Below, piece by piece: positions 17,553 through 26,762 of a stretch of DNA of 64,000 bases (positions are counted from its first letter, which is position 1; each line of letters starts with the position of its first letter). The stretch spans positions 9,947 to 73,946 of the forward strand of contig JBAZWJ010000025.1 of NCBI GenBank assembly GCA_041660385.1, in the 5' to 3' direction. This stretch comes from DYJE01 sp041660385 (lineage in GTDB: Bacteria > Desulfobacterota > Desulfobacteria > Desulfobacterales > Desulfolunaceae). The notes under the pieces were generated by a model. That model worked only from the letters and a program-made list of their open reading frames with translations, did no database searches and was not told the origin of the DNA. A program made the position numbers and the translations under genes.

Positions 17553-18623
17553 TCAAATCCTTCCTCTCTCAATGCCCATTCGGATGTACATATCCATGTG
17601 ATTTTCAGGCGGATCGTACAGCTGGTTTTCCGGTTTTTTCTGGAGACGGATGGCTTCACCGGGGCATTTGGTCACGCAAAGGCCGCAGCCGATACAGCGG
17701 TCCAGATTGAGCTGGGCTCGTTCGTCTACCATTGTGATGGCCCCGATCTGGCAGCGGTCAAGACAGACTTCACAGCCCACGCAGGCGTCCTGATCAATTA
17801 CGGCAAAATAGCTGCTCTTCACAGCTTCGGCAGGTTTATCGCGCATTTTAAGGGAGTTCATCATGCCGCAGCAATCACCACAGCAGGCGCAGATGGCCCC
17901 GGAGTTTTTCGAGTTAAGGGGCTGGACCACCATGGCATGTTCGTCGCAGAGTTCCAGAATCTTTATTGCCTCGTCCACACCGATCTCACGGCCCATGCCG
18001 TTTTCGATATAATAATCGGCTGTCATGCCGAACATCATGCATGTTTCAATGGGTTTATCGCAAAGCTTGTCGGTGACTTTCCGAACCATGGTCCGGCACA
18101 CACAGTTGGCCACAGCGATTTTCTTCTGTCGTTTAAGAATGGCGATGGCATCGTCATAGGGTGCGATAGGCCAGGTCGTGACCAGTTCGGTGTTGATGGG
18201 AACGGACCGCTGATGAGGCGTTTCAAGGGACGCCAGGGATTTGACAAACCCGCTCATCCCGTAAACAGCCATGTCTTTTGCCAAGGCTGCGTTGGTCTCA
18301 AAGTGTTTGAGCTGGAACTCCATGACCCCCACTATGAAAGGAACGGCGCTGTAACGGGGCTCTCCGTTTTTTCTCAACCGGAAAAGCTGCCCTTTTTTGG
18401 CCATGGCTTCAAGCGTACCTGCGAGTTCGTCCCTGTCCCGGCCAAGACGTAATGATACCGCGTCCACGGTTTCGGGAACAGGTGAAAGGTCGAGAAATAA
18501 AGCGGCTTCCTCTTCGCTGAACATATGCTTCAGCACCTTGATTTCAGCTTTGCCCGGTGTTTCGGGAAAACCTGTGGACCATTCGTCCAGTCTTGCACGC
18601 AATTTTTCGTAAACGTCGTTCAT
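17553..18623 (-). CDS. 4Fe-4S dicluster ferredoxin-like protein
   Basis: 356 residues. The C-terminal part (about 265-330) carries two ferredoxin motifs, CVGCEVCLDRCQ and CIGCGLCVTKCP, for two [4Fe-4S] clusters. Upstream, CVCR near residue 173 and the cluster ICACCGDCCGMM near 244-255 add more cysteines that could bind another cofactor. The N-terminal 100 residues resemble a winged-helix region. It is a soluble redox protein, possibly an electron carrier or oxidoreductase subunit; the partner is unknown. Its promoter carries a GACCGGTC palindrome that also sits in front of the adjacent TetR gene, so that TetR probably controls it. Confidence 0.85.
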   Translation of the reverse strand: MNDVYEKLRARLDEWSTGFPETPGKAEIKVLKHMFSEEEAALFLDLSPVPETVDAVSLRLGRDRDELAGTLEAMAKKGQLFRLRKNGEPRYSAVPFIVGVMEFQLKHFETNAALAKDMAVYGMSGFVKSLASLETPHQRSVPINTELVTTWPIAPYDDAIAILKRQKKIAVANCVCRTMVRKVTDKLCDKPIETCMMFGMTADYYIENGMGREIGVDEAIKILELCDEHAMVVQPLNSKNSGAICACCGDCCGMMNSLKMRDKPAEAVKSSYFAVIDQDACVGCEVCLDRCQIGAITMVDERAQLNLDRCIGCGLCVTKCPGEAIRLQKKPENQLYDPPENHMDMYIRMGIERGRI

Positions 18624-18656
18624 TCCTACCTCCTGTTAAACAACATTATAACATTT

Positions 18657-18679
18657 AAAATAGACCGGTCATCTATTTT
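18657..18679. promoter_or_regulatory. TetR operator in front of the Fe-S protein gene
   Basis: The core GACCGGTC (18663-18670) sits within longer A/T arms, AAAATAGA (18657-18664) and TCTATTTT (18672-18679). The same core occurs at 19297-19304 upstream of the TetR gene. TAGACCGGTC resembles the operator of NemR-like TetR proteins. Binding is inferred. Confidence 0.6.
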
Positions 18680-18694
18680 TAACATAAATTTTTT

Positions 18695-19282
18695 TCACAC
18701 AAACAGAACACCAATGAGTGCATCCAGTGTTTTTATTAAAGATGTTGTGCTTCCTTCGATCTGCATCCTCAACAATCCACCTTGCCATGCGTTCCACAAA
18801 ATATCGGCAAGCACGTCAGCTTCCACATCACGTCTCATCAATTTCTGGTTCTGAGCGTTTTGAATGAGACGGACAATACGTTTTCCCCACTCAGCAATTG
18901 CGCCCTGCATGGCAAGAGAACAATCCGGACTCTCGTTGCCCATCTCTGCGGAAAGGTTTCCCACCAGGCACCCTTTGGGATCTTTTTCCAGAAGCTGGGT
19001 AATGTATAAATGGATATTTCTGATGGCTGTGACCGGATCATCCGATGTATGATCCAGGTAAGAATCAAGCTGCTCGGCAACTTTCTGTGAATACCTTTCA
19101 ATCACTTCGGCCACAAATTTTTCTTTGCTGGCAAAATAATGGTAAAAAGATCCTTTGGGTACGTTCACTTCATCAAGAATCTGTTTCAGGCCCGTGCCAT
19201 GATACCCGTGCACCGTCAGCAGCTCTATGCCCTTTTCCAGAAGGTCTTCACGTAAATGGTCACTTCGTCTTGGTCGTGTCAT
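18695..19282 (-). CDS. TetR family regulator of the AcuR/NemR-like group
   Basis: 195 residues. Helix-turn-helix at about 10-55 with ELLTVHGYHGTGLKQILDE and PKGSFYHYFASKEKF, the style of AcuR/NemR-like regulators, which often respond to electrophiles such as acrylate or N-ethylmaleimide. The C-terminal half has a GCLVGNLSAEMG segment typical of this subgroup, including a Cys near residue 104 that could be a sensor. It ends 71 bases before the Fe-S protein gene on the same strand. Palindromes with GACCGGTC lie before both genes, so I infer autoregulation and control of the Fe-S protein. Confidence 0.88.
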   Translation of the reverse strand: MTRPRRSDHLREDLLEKGIELLTVHGYHGTGLKQILDEVNVPKGSFYHYFASKEKFVAEVIERYSQKVAEQLDSYLDHTSDDPVTAIRNIHLYITQLLEKDPKGCLVGNLSAEMGNESPDCSLAMQGAIAEWGKRIVRLIQNAQNQKLMRRDVEADVLADILWNAWQGGLLRMQIEGSTTSLIKTLDALIGVLFV

Positions 19283-19294
19283 AATTGATATGGT

Positions 19295-19306
19295 ACGACC
19301 GGTCGT
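19295..19306. promoter_or_regulatory. TetR autoregulatory operator
   Basis: ACGACCGGTCGT is a perfect 12-base palindrome 13 bases upstream of the TetR start codon. It shares the GACCGGTC core with the site at 18663-18670. The position blocks transcription of the TetR gene, a classical autorepression layout. Confidence 0.65.
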
Positions 19307-19390
19307 CTAATAATACAAGCATTTTTTCTATACAGAGCGCATTAAATATCATGCCGTAATGATAAAAAACCCATCATATAAGATAACGTT

Positions 19391-19419
19391 TTGACATCGC
19401 TCTGTCTTTGCTGTAGATT
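19391..19419 (+). promoter_or_regulatory. candidate sigma70 promoter of the CHASE2 kinase gene
   Basis: TTGACA (19391-19396), 17 bases, TAGATT (19414-19419), about 100 bases before the start at 19522. The -35 is perfect, the -10 matches 4 of 6. Confidence 0.5.
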
Positions 19420-19521
19420 TTATAAGAATCAGGTATTTATGCTTGCATTTGAATCTGATTCCTTCATGTGTTTCATTTCAGAAAACAGCGCCGTTTAAAC
19501 AAAAACAAGGGAAACCTTCGC

Positions 19522-22062
19522 ATGGGATTTTTCAAAAAGCATCCTGCTCTTGTTTCAGGTCTTGGTTTGACATTCCTCTTTCTCATCCTCTGGTTTTCGG
19601 GTCTGGAATTTCTCGATGCTCTGGAATTGAAGTACTACGACGTGCGCATGAAACTCCGGGGCGACCAGGAAAGCCAAAGCGACATCGTGATCGTGGACAT
19701 CGACGATGATTCAATTGAAAAACTGGGGAGGTGGCCCTGGCCAAGGTCTCTGGTAGCCAAAGGTATCCAGAAAATCAACGAAGGTGGCCCCAGGGTCATC
19801 GGGCTTAACCTGATTCTCAGTGAAGCGGAGCAGAACAGTGGCATCAAGGAAATAAAAGATCTTGAACTTCTTTTCACCCAGAACCTTTCAGCCATAACCG
19901 GTGGGGCTGGAATCTCTTTTCTTTCAAGCATGCGAGAGGCTGAAGCCCGTCTTGACAACGATAAAACCCTGGCCGAAGCCATACGGAAATCGGGCATTGT
20001 CATGCTCCCCGCCTTTTTCAGGGATTCGGAAGCCATACCCGAAGATCAGGCCGACGAGAACAGCCCTCTTGCCCGGCAGAGTCTCCAGTTTGTAAACATT
20101 CCTCCCGGAGCATCTTGTCCCCAGTCCGGAGAAATCACACTACCCATTCCCGGACTTCTTGACGCTGCGTTTGGCATTGGCCATATCAACCTCACCGCTG
20201 ACATGGATGGAACGGTAAGAAAAGAGCGCCTAATCTACGAATACCAGGGACTTTATGTGCCGTCTTACCCCTTGCGTCTGGCCGCAGCGTTCCTCAAAGT
20301 GCCCATCAACCAGGTCAAAGCTGAGCTGGGTTCCAGCATCATCATGGGCGGCAAAACTATTCCCCTGACCCCGTATTCCGAATTCCTCATCAGCTACAAA
20401 GGGGCCAACGGGTCGTTCAAAAGCTATTCCTTCTTTGATGTGATCAACGACAAGGTGTCGCCTGCCCTTTTTAAAAACAAAATCGTGCTGGTCAGTCCAT
20501 CCGCTTCGGGAATCATGAATTCCCTGATCACACCGACGTCCATCAGTATGCCCATGGGCGAGCTTTCTGCAAACACCATCTGGGCCATCCTGAACAACAA
20601 CTTCATCACGGAACCTGCCTGGGCGTCGTTGATGGAACTGGTTCTTATTCTTGTTCTTGGAGCCATGATCACCTTCATTTTCCCAAGAATTAAAGCCATG
20701 GCGGCAAGCCTTACCTTTTTCGGTCTTCTTGCCGTTCTTCTCATCGGAGCCACCTACCTGTTCACATCCCAGGGCATCTGGATAAGGATCACCTACCCCG
20801 TACTTCTTCTGGTCACCGGCTACATCGGAATCACCAGCATCCGTTTTTTCATCACCGAAGCGGGCAAAGAAAAAGTGGAAGGGGAATCTGCGGAAACCAA
20901 CCGCATGCTGGGTGTTTCTTTTCAAGAGCAGGGCATGCTGGACATGGCTTTTGACAAGTTCCGCCGTGTGCCTTTAGACGACCAGATGATGGGCGTTCTC
21001 TACAATCTGGCCCAGGATTATGAGCGTAAACGCCAGCTTAACAAAGCTGCATCCGTATACGAATACATGGCCGAATACGATGAAAATTACAAAGACATCA
21101 CGGCCCGGAAAAAGAAGCTGCTGGTGGCTTCGGAAACCATGGTTTTCGGTGACGGATTTCTGGGCGGCAGTTCTTCAAACGATTCCATGGAAGCCACCGG
21201 AACCGGCACACGCCCCACGTTAGGGCGATACGAAATCGTCAAACAGCTGGGCAAAGGTGCCATGGGTGTGGTCTATCTGGGCCAGGACCCCCGGATCAAC
21301 AGAACCACCGCCATCAAAACCGTCCGTTTTTCCGATGATTTTGAGCCGGAAGAAGCCAAAAAAATGTCCGATACCTTTTTCAGGGAAGCCCAGAGCGCCG
21401 GGACCCTTTCCCATCCCAACATTGTCACCATTTACGACGCGGGAACGGAAAAGGACATGGCCTACATCGCCATGGAATATCTGGAAGGCAGTGACTTGGA
21501 CCAGTTCACCAAGCCAGGACAGCTTCTACCCATGCGGAAGGTCATCGACTACGTGGCGGATATCGCCGACGGTCTTGATTACGCCCATCAGAAAGGCATC
21601 ATTCACAGGGACATCAAACCAGCCAACATCATGCTTTTAAACACCGGAATCATCAAAATCACTGACTTCGGCATCGCCAGGATTTCCGCCTCATCCCAGA
21701 CCATGACGGGTGTGATCAAAGGTACGCCCCACTACATGTCACCGGAGCAGTTTTCCGGTAAAAAAGTGGATGGCCGTTCGGATATTTTCAGCCTGGGAAC
21801 CATGATGTACCGCCTTCTCACAGGTAAACTCCCCTTCCAGGGAGAAAATCCTGCGGCTCTGATGCATTGCATCCTGAACGAGCCCCACCCTGACCCGAGG
21901 ACGCTTAATCCGAAAATCATCAAGCCCCTTGTACTGATCGTTGACAAGGCCCTCGAAAAAGACAGGGATAAGCGCTACCAGCGGGCATCTGAAATGGCTG
22001 GGCATCTTCGAGGGCTGGGCAGGAAAATTGATGAGGTCATGGCCAAAAAGCAGAACGGTTGA
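19522..22062 (+). CDS. CHASE2-domain serine/threonine protein kinase
   Basis: 846 residues from the ATG at 19522, which follows AAGGGAAA; an in-frame ATG at 19468 would add 18 residues. A membrane helix (about 8-28), a CHASE2 sensor (about 30-340, with VDIDDDSIEKLGRWPWPR), three helices (about 372-445), a short repeat-like segment, then a Hanks-type kinase domain (about 569-830). The kinase has the Gly loop LGKGAMGVVY, ATP Lys K599, catalytic D697 in HRDIKPAN, D715 in DFG and GTPHYMSPEQ. So it is complete and should be active. PP2C, FHA and FecR genes follow, which looks like one phospho-signalling module with kinase, phosphatase and phospho-Thr reader. Confidence 0.93.
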   Translation: MGFFKKHPALVSGLGLTFLFLILWFSGLEFLDALELKYYDVRMKLRGDQESQSDIVIVDIDDDSIEKLGRWPWPRSLVAKGIQKINEGGPRVIGLNLILSEAEQNSGIKEIKDLELLFTQNLSAITGGAGISFLSSMREAEARLDNDKTLAEAIRKSGIVMLPAFFRDSEAIPEDQADENSPLARQSLQFVNIPPGASCPQSGEITLPIPGLLDAAFGIGHINLTADMDGTVRKERLIYEYQGLYVPSYPLRLAAAFLKVPINQVKAELGSSIIMGGKTIPLTPYSEFLISYKGANGSFKSYSFFDVINDKVSPALFKNKIVLVSPSASGIMNSLITPTSISMPMGELSANTIWAILNNNFITEPAWASLMELVLILVLGAMITFIFPRIKAMAASLTFFGLLAVLLIGATYLFTSQGIWIRITYPVLLLVTGYIGITSIRFFITEAGKEKVEGESAETNRMLGVSFQEQGMLDMAFDKFRRVPLDDQMMGVLYNLAQDYERKRQLNKAASVYEYMAEYDENYKDITARKKKLLVASETMVFGDGFLGGSSSNDSMEATGTGTRPTLGRYEIVKQLGKGAMGVVYLGQDPRINRTTAIKTVRFSDDFEPEEAKKMSDTFFREAQSAGTLSHPNIVTIYDAGTEKDMAYIAMEYLEGSDLDQFTKPGQLLPMRKVIDYVADIADGLDYAHQKGIIHRDIKPANIMLLNTGIIKITDFGIARISASSQTMTGVIKGTPHYMSPEQFSGKKVDGRSDIFSLGTMMYRLLTGKLPFQGENPAALMHCILNEPHPDPRTLNPKIIKPLVLIVDKALEKDRDKRYQRASEMAGHLRGLGRKIDEVMAKKQNG

Positions 22063-22223
22063 TCGGCCTATGCTTCTTGGGTTGTTTTTTTGATGAAAAA
22101 TAGGTTAAAATGCCGGAATATGAACTTCCCAGAAGATCCGGCACCTGTGAGACGTGATGTTCACAGGTACGGGAATACTGGCAGCAGGAACATATCAACA
22201 ACTCTTCGAAATCGGGATACGCT

Positions 22224-23036
22224 ATGGTTGTGGTTGAATCCGCCGGGATAACGGATGTGGGTTGCAAGCGCACGGGCAATGAGGACTGCTACCTTGTGGA
22301 TGATAGCATGGGGCTTTATATCGTTGCTGACGGAATGGGCGGTCATCAGGCTGGAGAAGTTGCGAGCCGTGTGGTGATCGAAACCATGAAGAGCTACATG
22401 GAGCGTTTTCAGGACGGTTCGGTGGTGGAGGAACTCGAAGATGAGGACCTGGACCTCACCCGGGAAGCGAACCGGCTTCTCGCCTCCATCAGACTTGCAA
22501 ACAGCAGTGTGTTCAGCATATCCCAGAGCAAAGAATCGTGCAGGGGAATGGGATCAACTGTTTCTGCTATCTGGTTCACCGGTGATTCTTTTGTGGCGGC
22601 CAATGTGGGAGACAGCCCCATTTACCTGATCCAGGGAGATTCCATTGAGACCTTGTCCGTACCGCATACGGTGATTGCAGAACAGGCGTCCATGGCCAAC
22701 GGGAACGCCATCAAAATCGATGAAAAATTCCGTCACATGCTCACAAGGGGCATGGGCGTGATTGAAACGGTTGATGCGGATATCTGCGAAAACCAGTGTT
22801 TCAACGGAAACACGTTTGTAATCTGCTCGGACGGGTTGAGTGATAAACTCACACCGGATGAAATTCTGGATGTTGTCAAAGACGCAAAACCCGACAAAGC
22901 CTGCCAGGATCTGGTGGACCTTGCCAAAGAACGGGGCGGTGAAGACAACATCACCGTTATCGTTGTCCGGGTTAAAAAAGTTAAACGCGGTTCTGGTTTT
23001 TTCTCATCCATTCTCAAGAAATTGGGATTGTCGTGA
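22224..23036 (+). CDS. PP2C-family serine/threonine phosphatase
   Basis: 270 residues, close to the minimal PP2C catalytic domain. Motifs seen: GCKRTGNEDC, VADGMGGHQAGE with the metal-binding Asp and Gly, VGDSPIYL, CSDGLSDKL and GGEDNITVI. It should remove phosphate from targets of the CHASE2 kinase encoded just before it. It begins 161 bases after the kinase stop and 43 bases before the FHA gene. Confidence 0.93.
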   Translation: MVVVESAGITDVGCKRTGNEDCYLVDDSMGLYIVADGMGGHQAGEVASRVVIETMKSYMERFQDGSVVEELEDEDLDLTREANRLLASIRLANSSVFSISQSKESCRGMGSTVSAIWFTGDSFVAANVGDSPIYLIQGDSIETLSVPHTVIAEQASMANGNAIKIDEKFRHMLTRGMGVIETVDADICENQCFNGNTFVICSDGLSDKLTPDEILDVVKDAKPDKACQDLVDLAKERGGEDNITVIVVRVKKVKRGSGFFSSILKKLGLS

Positions 23037-23079
23037 TATGGGATCAAGGACCTAACATCAATAAAGAGAGGACAGGATC

Positions 23080-23802
23080 ATGCCGATTCTTCAACTTCAG
23101 TTCAAAGACAAAATCATCAGTAAGTACCGGGTAGAAAAAGGGAAAAGTATCAAAATCGGCCGAAGGGAAACCAATGACATCGTGATCGAAAACGTGTCGG
23201 TTTCAGGGCGTCACGCCAAAGTAGAGTGGGCTGAAAATGGGGGGTTCATGATCATCGATATGAACAGCACCAACGGTACTTTTGTAAATGACAAAATGAT
23301 CACAACCCATGCCCTGAAACACGGTGATGTGATCTCTATTGGAAAACATCGGCTGATTTTCGGTTATGTCAAAGGCGAGGCTCGTCCCGAAGTGGAAGAA
23401 AAAACGGAGGAAGAAGGCTGGATGGAAAAAACCATGGTGCTTGACACTGAAGAGCACCGGGAGATGCTGGCCAAGACTGCCGAAGAACTGAGAGCTAAAA
23501 TCACTGTGGATAAAGTAGGCATTCTCTCCTATCTCACCGGAGCTGACGGCGAATTCCCCTTGACCAAAAAACTTGTAAAAATCGGGAAAGACACGGCAAA
23601 CGATATCGTGGTGGGCGGGTTTACCATGGGAAAAGTCGCTGCCACCATCAGCATGATGCCCACCGGTTATCAGTTGAGCTATGTGGGCGGAATGACCAAG
23701 CCCAAAGTCAACGACACAACGGTCAAGGAATCGGTAAAGCTTGAAGAGTTTGACACCATTACCATCGGGTCGCTCAAAGCGAAATTCATACTGAAGGGAT
23801 AA
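23080..23802 (+). CDS. FHA-domain protein with a second degenerate FHA-like domain
   Basis: 240 residues. N-terminal FHA domain (about 20-95) with the phospho-Thr-binding residues in IGRRETNDIVI, SVSGRHAKV and NSTNGTFVN. A charged linker (about 105-145) contains EKTMVLDTEEH, in which the Thr resembles the phosphorylated TxxT-type targets of such kinases. The C-terminal part (about 155-238) again looks like an FHA fold (KLVKIGKDTANDIVVGG) but lacks the SxxH motif. AGAGGACAGG precedes the ATG. Likely reads phosphorylated partners of the CHASE2 kinase. Confidence 0.88.
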   Translation: MPILQLQFKDKIISKYRVEKGKSIKIGRRETNDIVIENVSVSGRHAKVEWAENGGFMIIDMNSTNGTFVNDKMITTHALKHGDVISIGKHRLIFGYVKGEARPEVEEKTEEEGWMEKTMVLDTEEHREMLAKTAEELRAKITVDKVGILSYLTGADGEFPLTKKLVKIGKDTANDIVVGGFTMGKVAATISMMPTGYQLSYVGGMTKPKVNDTTVKESVKLEEFDTITIGSLKAKFILKG

Positions 23803-23810
23803 CGAAAGCC

Positions 23811-24578
23811 ATGAACAGAACACATTTTTTTATTATCGGTTTCATTCTGATTCTTCCTTTGATTTTTCTACCAGCCTTTTGCATGGCGGGTGAGTTTCAG
23901 GGAAGGATCGTGAAATGCAAAGGGAAAGTCACTATAAAAAACAGCAAGGGAAAGTTGCGAACGCCTGAAGTCTCTGATTACATAGCCATAAGCGATGAAG
24001 AGATCAACACCCAGTCTGGCGGAAAAGCCGTGGTGAAATTCACCAACGGTTCCATGACCGTTATCGGTGAAAACAGCAGCCTTGGCATCGAAAAGCCCAC
24101 TCTTTTCGCCCATCTCAGAGGCAGAATCCTGTTCAGCTTCGCCAAAACCACCGGCCCCACTCGCATGGTTCAGACAGGCTCGGCAGTGTTCGGCGTCAGA
24201 GCCACATCGTTTATCGTGGATAAAGATGAAAACGGAGAGTCCCTCGCTCTGAAAGAAGGCCTGGTGAATGTAGAATCACCCAAAGGCGCTTTTGAAATTC
24301 ATAAAAAGAAAGAACAGGACGAACTCAACGCCTACAAAGCTGAAATTGAAGAGGGCGTAAAAGATATGAAGCGCGAAGGCGAGGAGTTTATCAAGAACGA
24401 ACAGGCGGAATTTGTGGATTACAAAAAATCCTTCCTGTTAAATGCTCAAAACACCATTTCCATCAAAGGAAACCGTGTGGATCAACGGCCCATGGACAAA
24501 GATGACAAAGCGGCTTTTGATGAACTTGAAAAATTCGCTGGAGACCATATGAAAGGTTTTCGCAATTCAGACCGCTGA
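23811..24578 (+). CDS. FecR-domain periplasmic protein
   Basis: 255 residues with a signal peptide at about 1-26 (hydrophobic stretch, then CMAG). A FecR domain follows (about 45-150: GKAVVKFTNGSMTVIGENSS, TGSAVFGVRATSF). The C-terminal half is highly charged and probably helical. FecR domains of this kind accompany CHASE2 sensors and may supply a cell-wall or periplasmic input. It starts 8 bases after the FHA gene and its stop overlaps the next gene's start by one base, so the genes are translated together. Confidence 0.85.
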   Translation: MNRTHFFIIGFILILPLIFLPAFCMAGEFQGRIVKCKGKVTIKNSKGKLRTPEVSDYIAISDEEINTQSGGKAVVKFTNGSMTVIGENSSLGIEKPTLFAHLRGRILFSFAKTTGPTRMVQTGSAVFGVRATSFIVDKDENGESLALKEGLVNVESPKGAFEIHKKKEQDELNAYKAEIEEGVKDMKREGEEFIKNEQAEFVDYKKSFLLNAQNTISIKGNRVDQRPMDKDDKAAFDELEKFAGDHMKGFRNSDR

Positions 24579-25327
24579 TGATGCGATCCACCTCCCCATA
24601 TCTCATGACGGATGCGGTTAAACGAAAAATTCTCCTTATCGACGACGACAGCCGACTTCAGGCCGTGCTGTCCGAATACCTGCGGGACCACCAGTACACC
24701 ACCGAATCAGCCTTGACCGGAACCGATGGCGTGGGCATGATCCGGGACAACCCGGACATTCCCTTTGATCTGGTGGTTCTGGACATCATGTTACCGGATC
24801 TGGACGGCTTCGAAACGCTAAGACAGATCAGGACGTTATCGGCGTTACCAGTGATCATGCTCACCGCACGAATCGATGAAACCGATCGAATCATCGGCCT
24901 TGAAATGGGTGCCGATGATTACATGCATAAACCCTTCAATCCCCGTGAACTACTCGCCAGAATCAAGGCGGTACTGAGGCGCGGCGGCAGCTCTTCCCAA
25001 TCCCGAAACACAGCAAACAACGATCTCCTTAATCTGGGACCTTTTGTTTTTAATCGTGCCCGTGGAAAAGGTTTCAAAGACGGAAAAGATCTTGCCCTGT
25101 CCGCCGTGGAATGGGATATCCTCCATGAACTGATTCAGCATCCGGGAAGACCGTTCAGTCGGGATCATCTCCTCAGCACCGCCCGGGGAAGGGATTTTGA
25201 CGCGTTCGACCGCTCCATTGACGTCCACATCAGCCGGATCAGAAAAAAAATCGAAGACGACCCGGCCCGGCCTCTCTACATCAAAACCGTCTGGGGCAAG
25301 GGCTATGCCTGGTCTGATGATGTTTAA
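24578..25327 (+). CDS. OmpR-family response regulator
   Basis: 249 residues. Receiver domain (about 15-130) with IDDDS, phosphoacceptor D69 in LDIMLPDLDG and KPFNPREL, then a winged-helix DNA-binding domain (about 150-245) ending RKKIEDDPARPLYIKTVWGKGYAW. No histidine kinase is adjacent, so its partner must be elsewhere, or the CHASE2 kinase modifies it. A second in-frame ATG lies 8 codons in. Overlaps the FecR gene by one base. Confidence 0.92.
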   Translation: MMRSTSPYLMTDAVKRKILLIDDDSRLQAVLSEYLRDHQYTTESALTGTDGVGMIRDNPDIPFDLVVLDIMLPDLDGFETLRQIRTLSALPVIMLTARIDETDRIIGLEMGADDYMHKPFNPRELLARIKAVLRRGGSSSQSRNTANNDLLNLGPFVFNRARGKGFKDGKDLALSAVEWDILHELIQHPGRPFSRDHLLSTARGRDFDAFDRSIDVHISRIRKKIEDDPARPLYIKTVWGKGYAWSDDV

Positions 25328-25353
25328 ATACATTTACATAAAAAGGAACTTCA

Positions 25354-26349
25354 TTGAGTGCATTATCAGGATTTGAAAATCTAACGCCCGACCTGATCAT
25401 CGGGTCGGTTGAAAAAGAGCTTGATCGTCCCATGACAGGGCTCACATCACCGTTGCCCAGCTACATCAACAGGGTTTACGAGCTGGAATCACGGGCTGGA
25501 GATCGTTTCGTGGCCAAGTTTTACAGGCCCGGGCGCTGGAGCAATGAGGCCCTTGAAGATGAACACCGGTTTGTCCGAGACTGTGCGGCCCATGAGATTC
25601 CGGTGATTTCTCCCCTGGTGCTCCTGAACGGCAGCACTCTGGGCCAGGCCGAAAACATCCGGTTTGCCGTTTATCCCAAACGATGGGGGCGGGAGATTGA
25701 AATCACCGGGGACGAGGATTACAAACGCCTGGGCCAGCTGATCGGGCGGGTCCATGTGGCCGGTTCGGAACGACCCGCACCCTCACGTGTGGTACTCCAT
25801 CCGTCACGGTCCATGGAGGACGATGTCAAGGAACTGGTGGATGGAGGCTTTGTGTCACCGGCTTATCGCAGCACCTTTGATCATGTGTGTTCCGAAATCC
25901 TTGGCATCAGCGAACCGCTTTTTAAAAATGTTGAAACCATCCGCCTCCACGGGGACTGCCATGGGAAAAACTTCCTTCACCGGCCCGGAGAGGGTGTGAT
26001 GATCATTGATTTCGACGATATGGTCACCGGCCCGCCGGTACAGGATCTCTGGCTTCTGCTTCCCGATCATGCTGGAAAAAGCAGGCGTGAGATAAACCTT
26101 CTGATCGAAGGATACGAACAGTTCAGAGAATTTGACGACACGACCCTACGCCTGATCGAACCCCTTCGGGCCATGCGCCTCATCTATTTCCTGGCCTGGT
26201 GCAGTAAACAAAAGGAAGATTACAAGTTCCAGACACTTTTCCCCAACTGGGGAAATGATAATTTCTGGGCCAATGAAATCAGAGATCTGGAACAACAGCT
26301 TGGTATCATTAAACAGGATCTTTTACGGTATTCCTCAGGGAATATTTAA
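25354..26349 (+). CDS. srkA: SrkA/YihE-like stress-response kinase
   Basis: 331 residues from a TTG start at 25354, preceded by AAAAGGAAC. It belongs to the aminoglycoside-phosphotransferase-like fold, SrkA (RdoA) group: ATP-binding NRVYELESRAGDRFVAKFYR, Brenner-type catalytic segment RLHGDCHGKNFLH, metal-binding IIDFDDM, and the C-terminal YFLAWCSKQ. In E. coli SrkA counteracts stress-induced death by phosphorylating Ser/Thr. It ends the phospho-signalling run that begins with the CHASE2 kinase. Confidence 0.88.
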   Translation: MSALSGFENLTPDLIIGSVEKELDRPMTGLTSPLPSYINRVYELESRAGDRFVAKFYRPGRWSNEALEDEHRFVRDCAAHEIPVISPLVLLNGSTLGQAENIRFAVYPKRWGREIEITGDEDYKRLGQLIGRVHVAGSERPAPSRVVLHPSRSMEDDVKELVDGGFVSPAYRSTFDHVCSEILGISEPLFKNVETIRLHGDCHGKNFLHRPGEGVMIIDFDDMVTGPPVQDLWLLLPDHAGKSRREINLLIEGYEQFREFDDTTLRLIEPLRAMRLIYFLAWCSKQKEDYKFQTLFPNWGNDNFWANEIRDLEQQLGIIKQDLLRYSSGNI

Positions 26350-26435
26350 AAATGATGAATATTGTGTACTTATGTTTTTATTGATACAATCCCTGACATA
26401 ATATGTAAATGATACTTAAAAAAGCGGGGTATAAC

Positions 26436-26654
26436 ATGCAAACTGCAAAATTATTTATTAACGGTCGAAGCCAGTCTGTAAGACTGCCAAGAGACTTCAG
26501 ATTCACGGGTGATGATGTATATATTAAAAAAATTGGTAAAATGGTTGTCCTGATACCAAAGGATGATCCGTGGTCATCATTAATAGGTAGTCTCGACCAG
26601 TTTACACCCGACTTCATGAACAATAGAAATCAACCGGTTAATGAAAGAGTTTAA
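26436..26654 (+). CDS. vapB: orphan VapB-type antitoxin
   Basis: 72 residues from the ATG at 26436. The N-terminal AbrB-like swapped-hairpin segment is plain: MQTAKLFINGRSQSVRLP, followed by a DVYIKKIG strand and DPWSSLIGSL. In intact loci a VapC PIN-domain toxin overlaps its end. Here the 110 bases downstream carry no VapC start and the tail after NQPVNER is cut short. It is therefore an orphan antitoxin, probably left after loss of the toxin at the edge of the accessory island. Confidence 0.85.
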   Translation: MQTAKLFINGRSQSVRLPRDFRFTGDDVYIKKIGKMVVLIPKDDPWSSLIGSLDQFTPDFMNNRNQPVNERV

Positions 26655-26762
26655 TCGAGTTCCAGGTCTAAAAATCGATAATTGGGTATGATGCACCATT
26701 TCTGCAAACACCAACAATTTGTTCACTTTTTTTGAGCTGATTCATATCGCCAAAAGGAGGCA

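Noticed and set aside
26655..26762. VapC toxin downstream of VapB
   Set aside because: The short frame from 26641 encodes MKEFNRVPGLK and ends after 16 codons without PIN-domain features.
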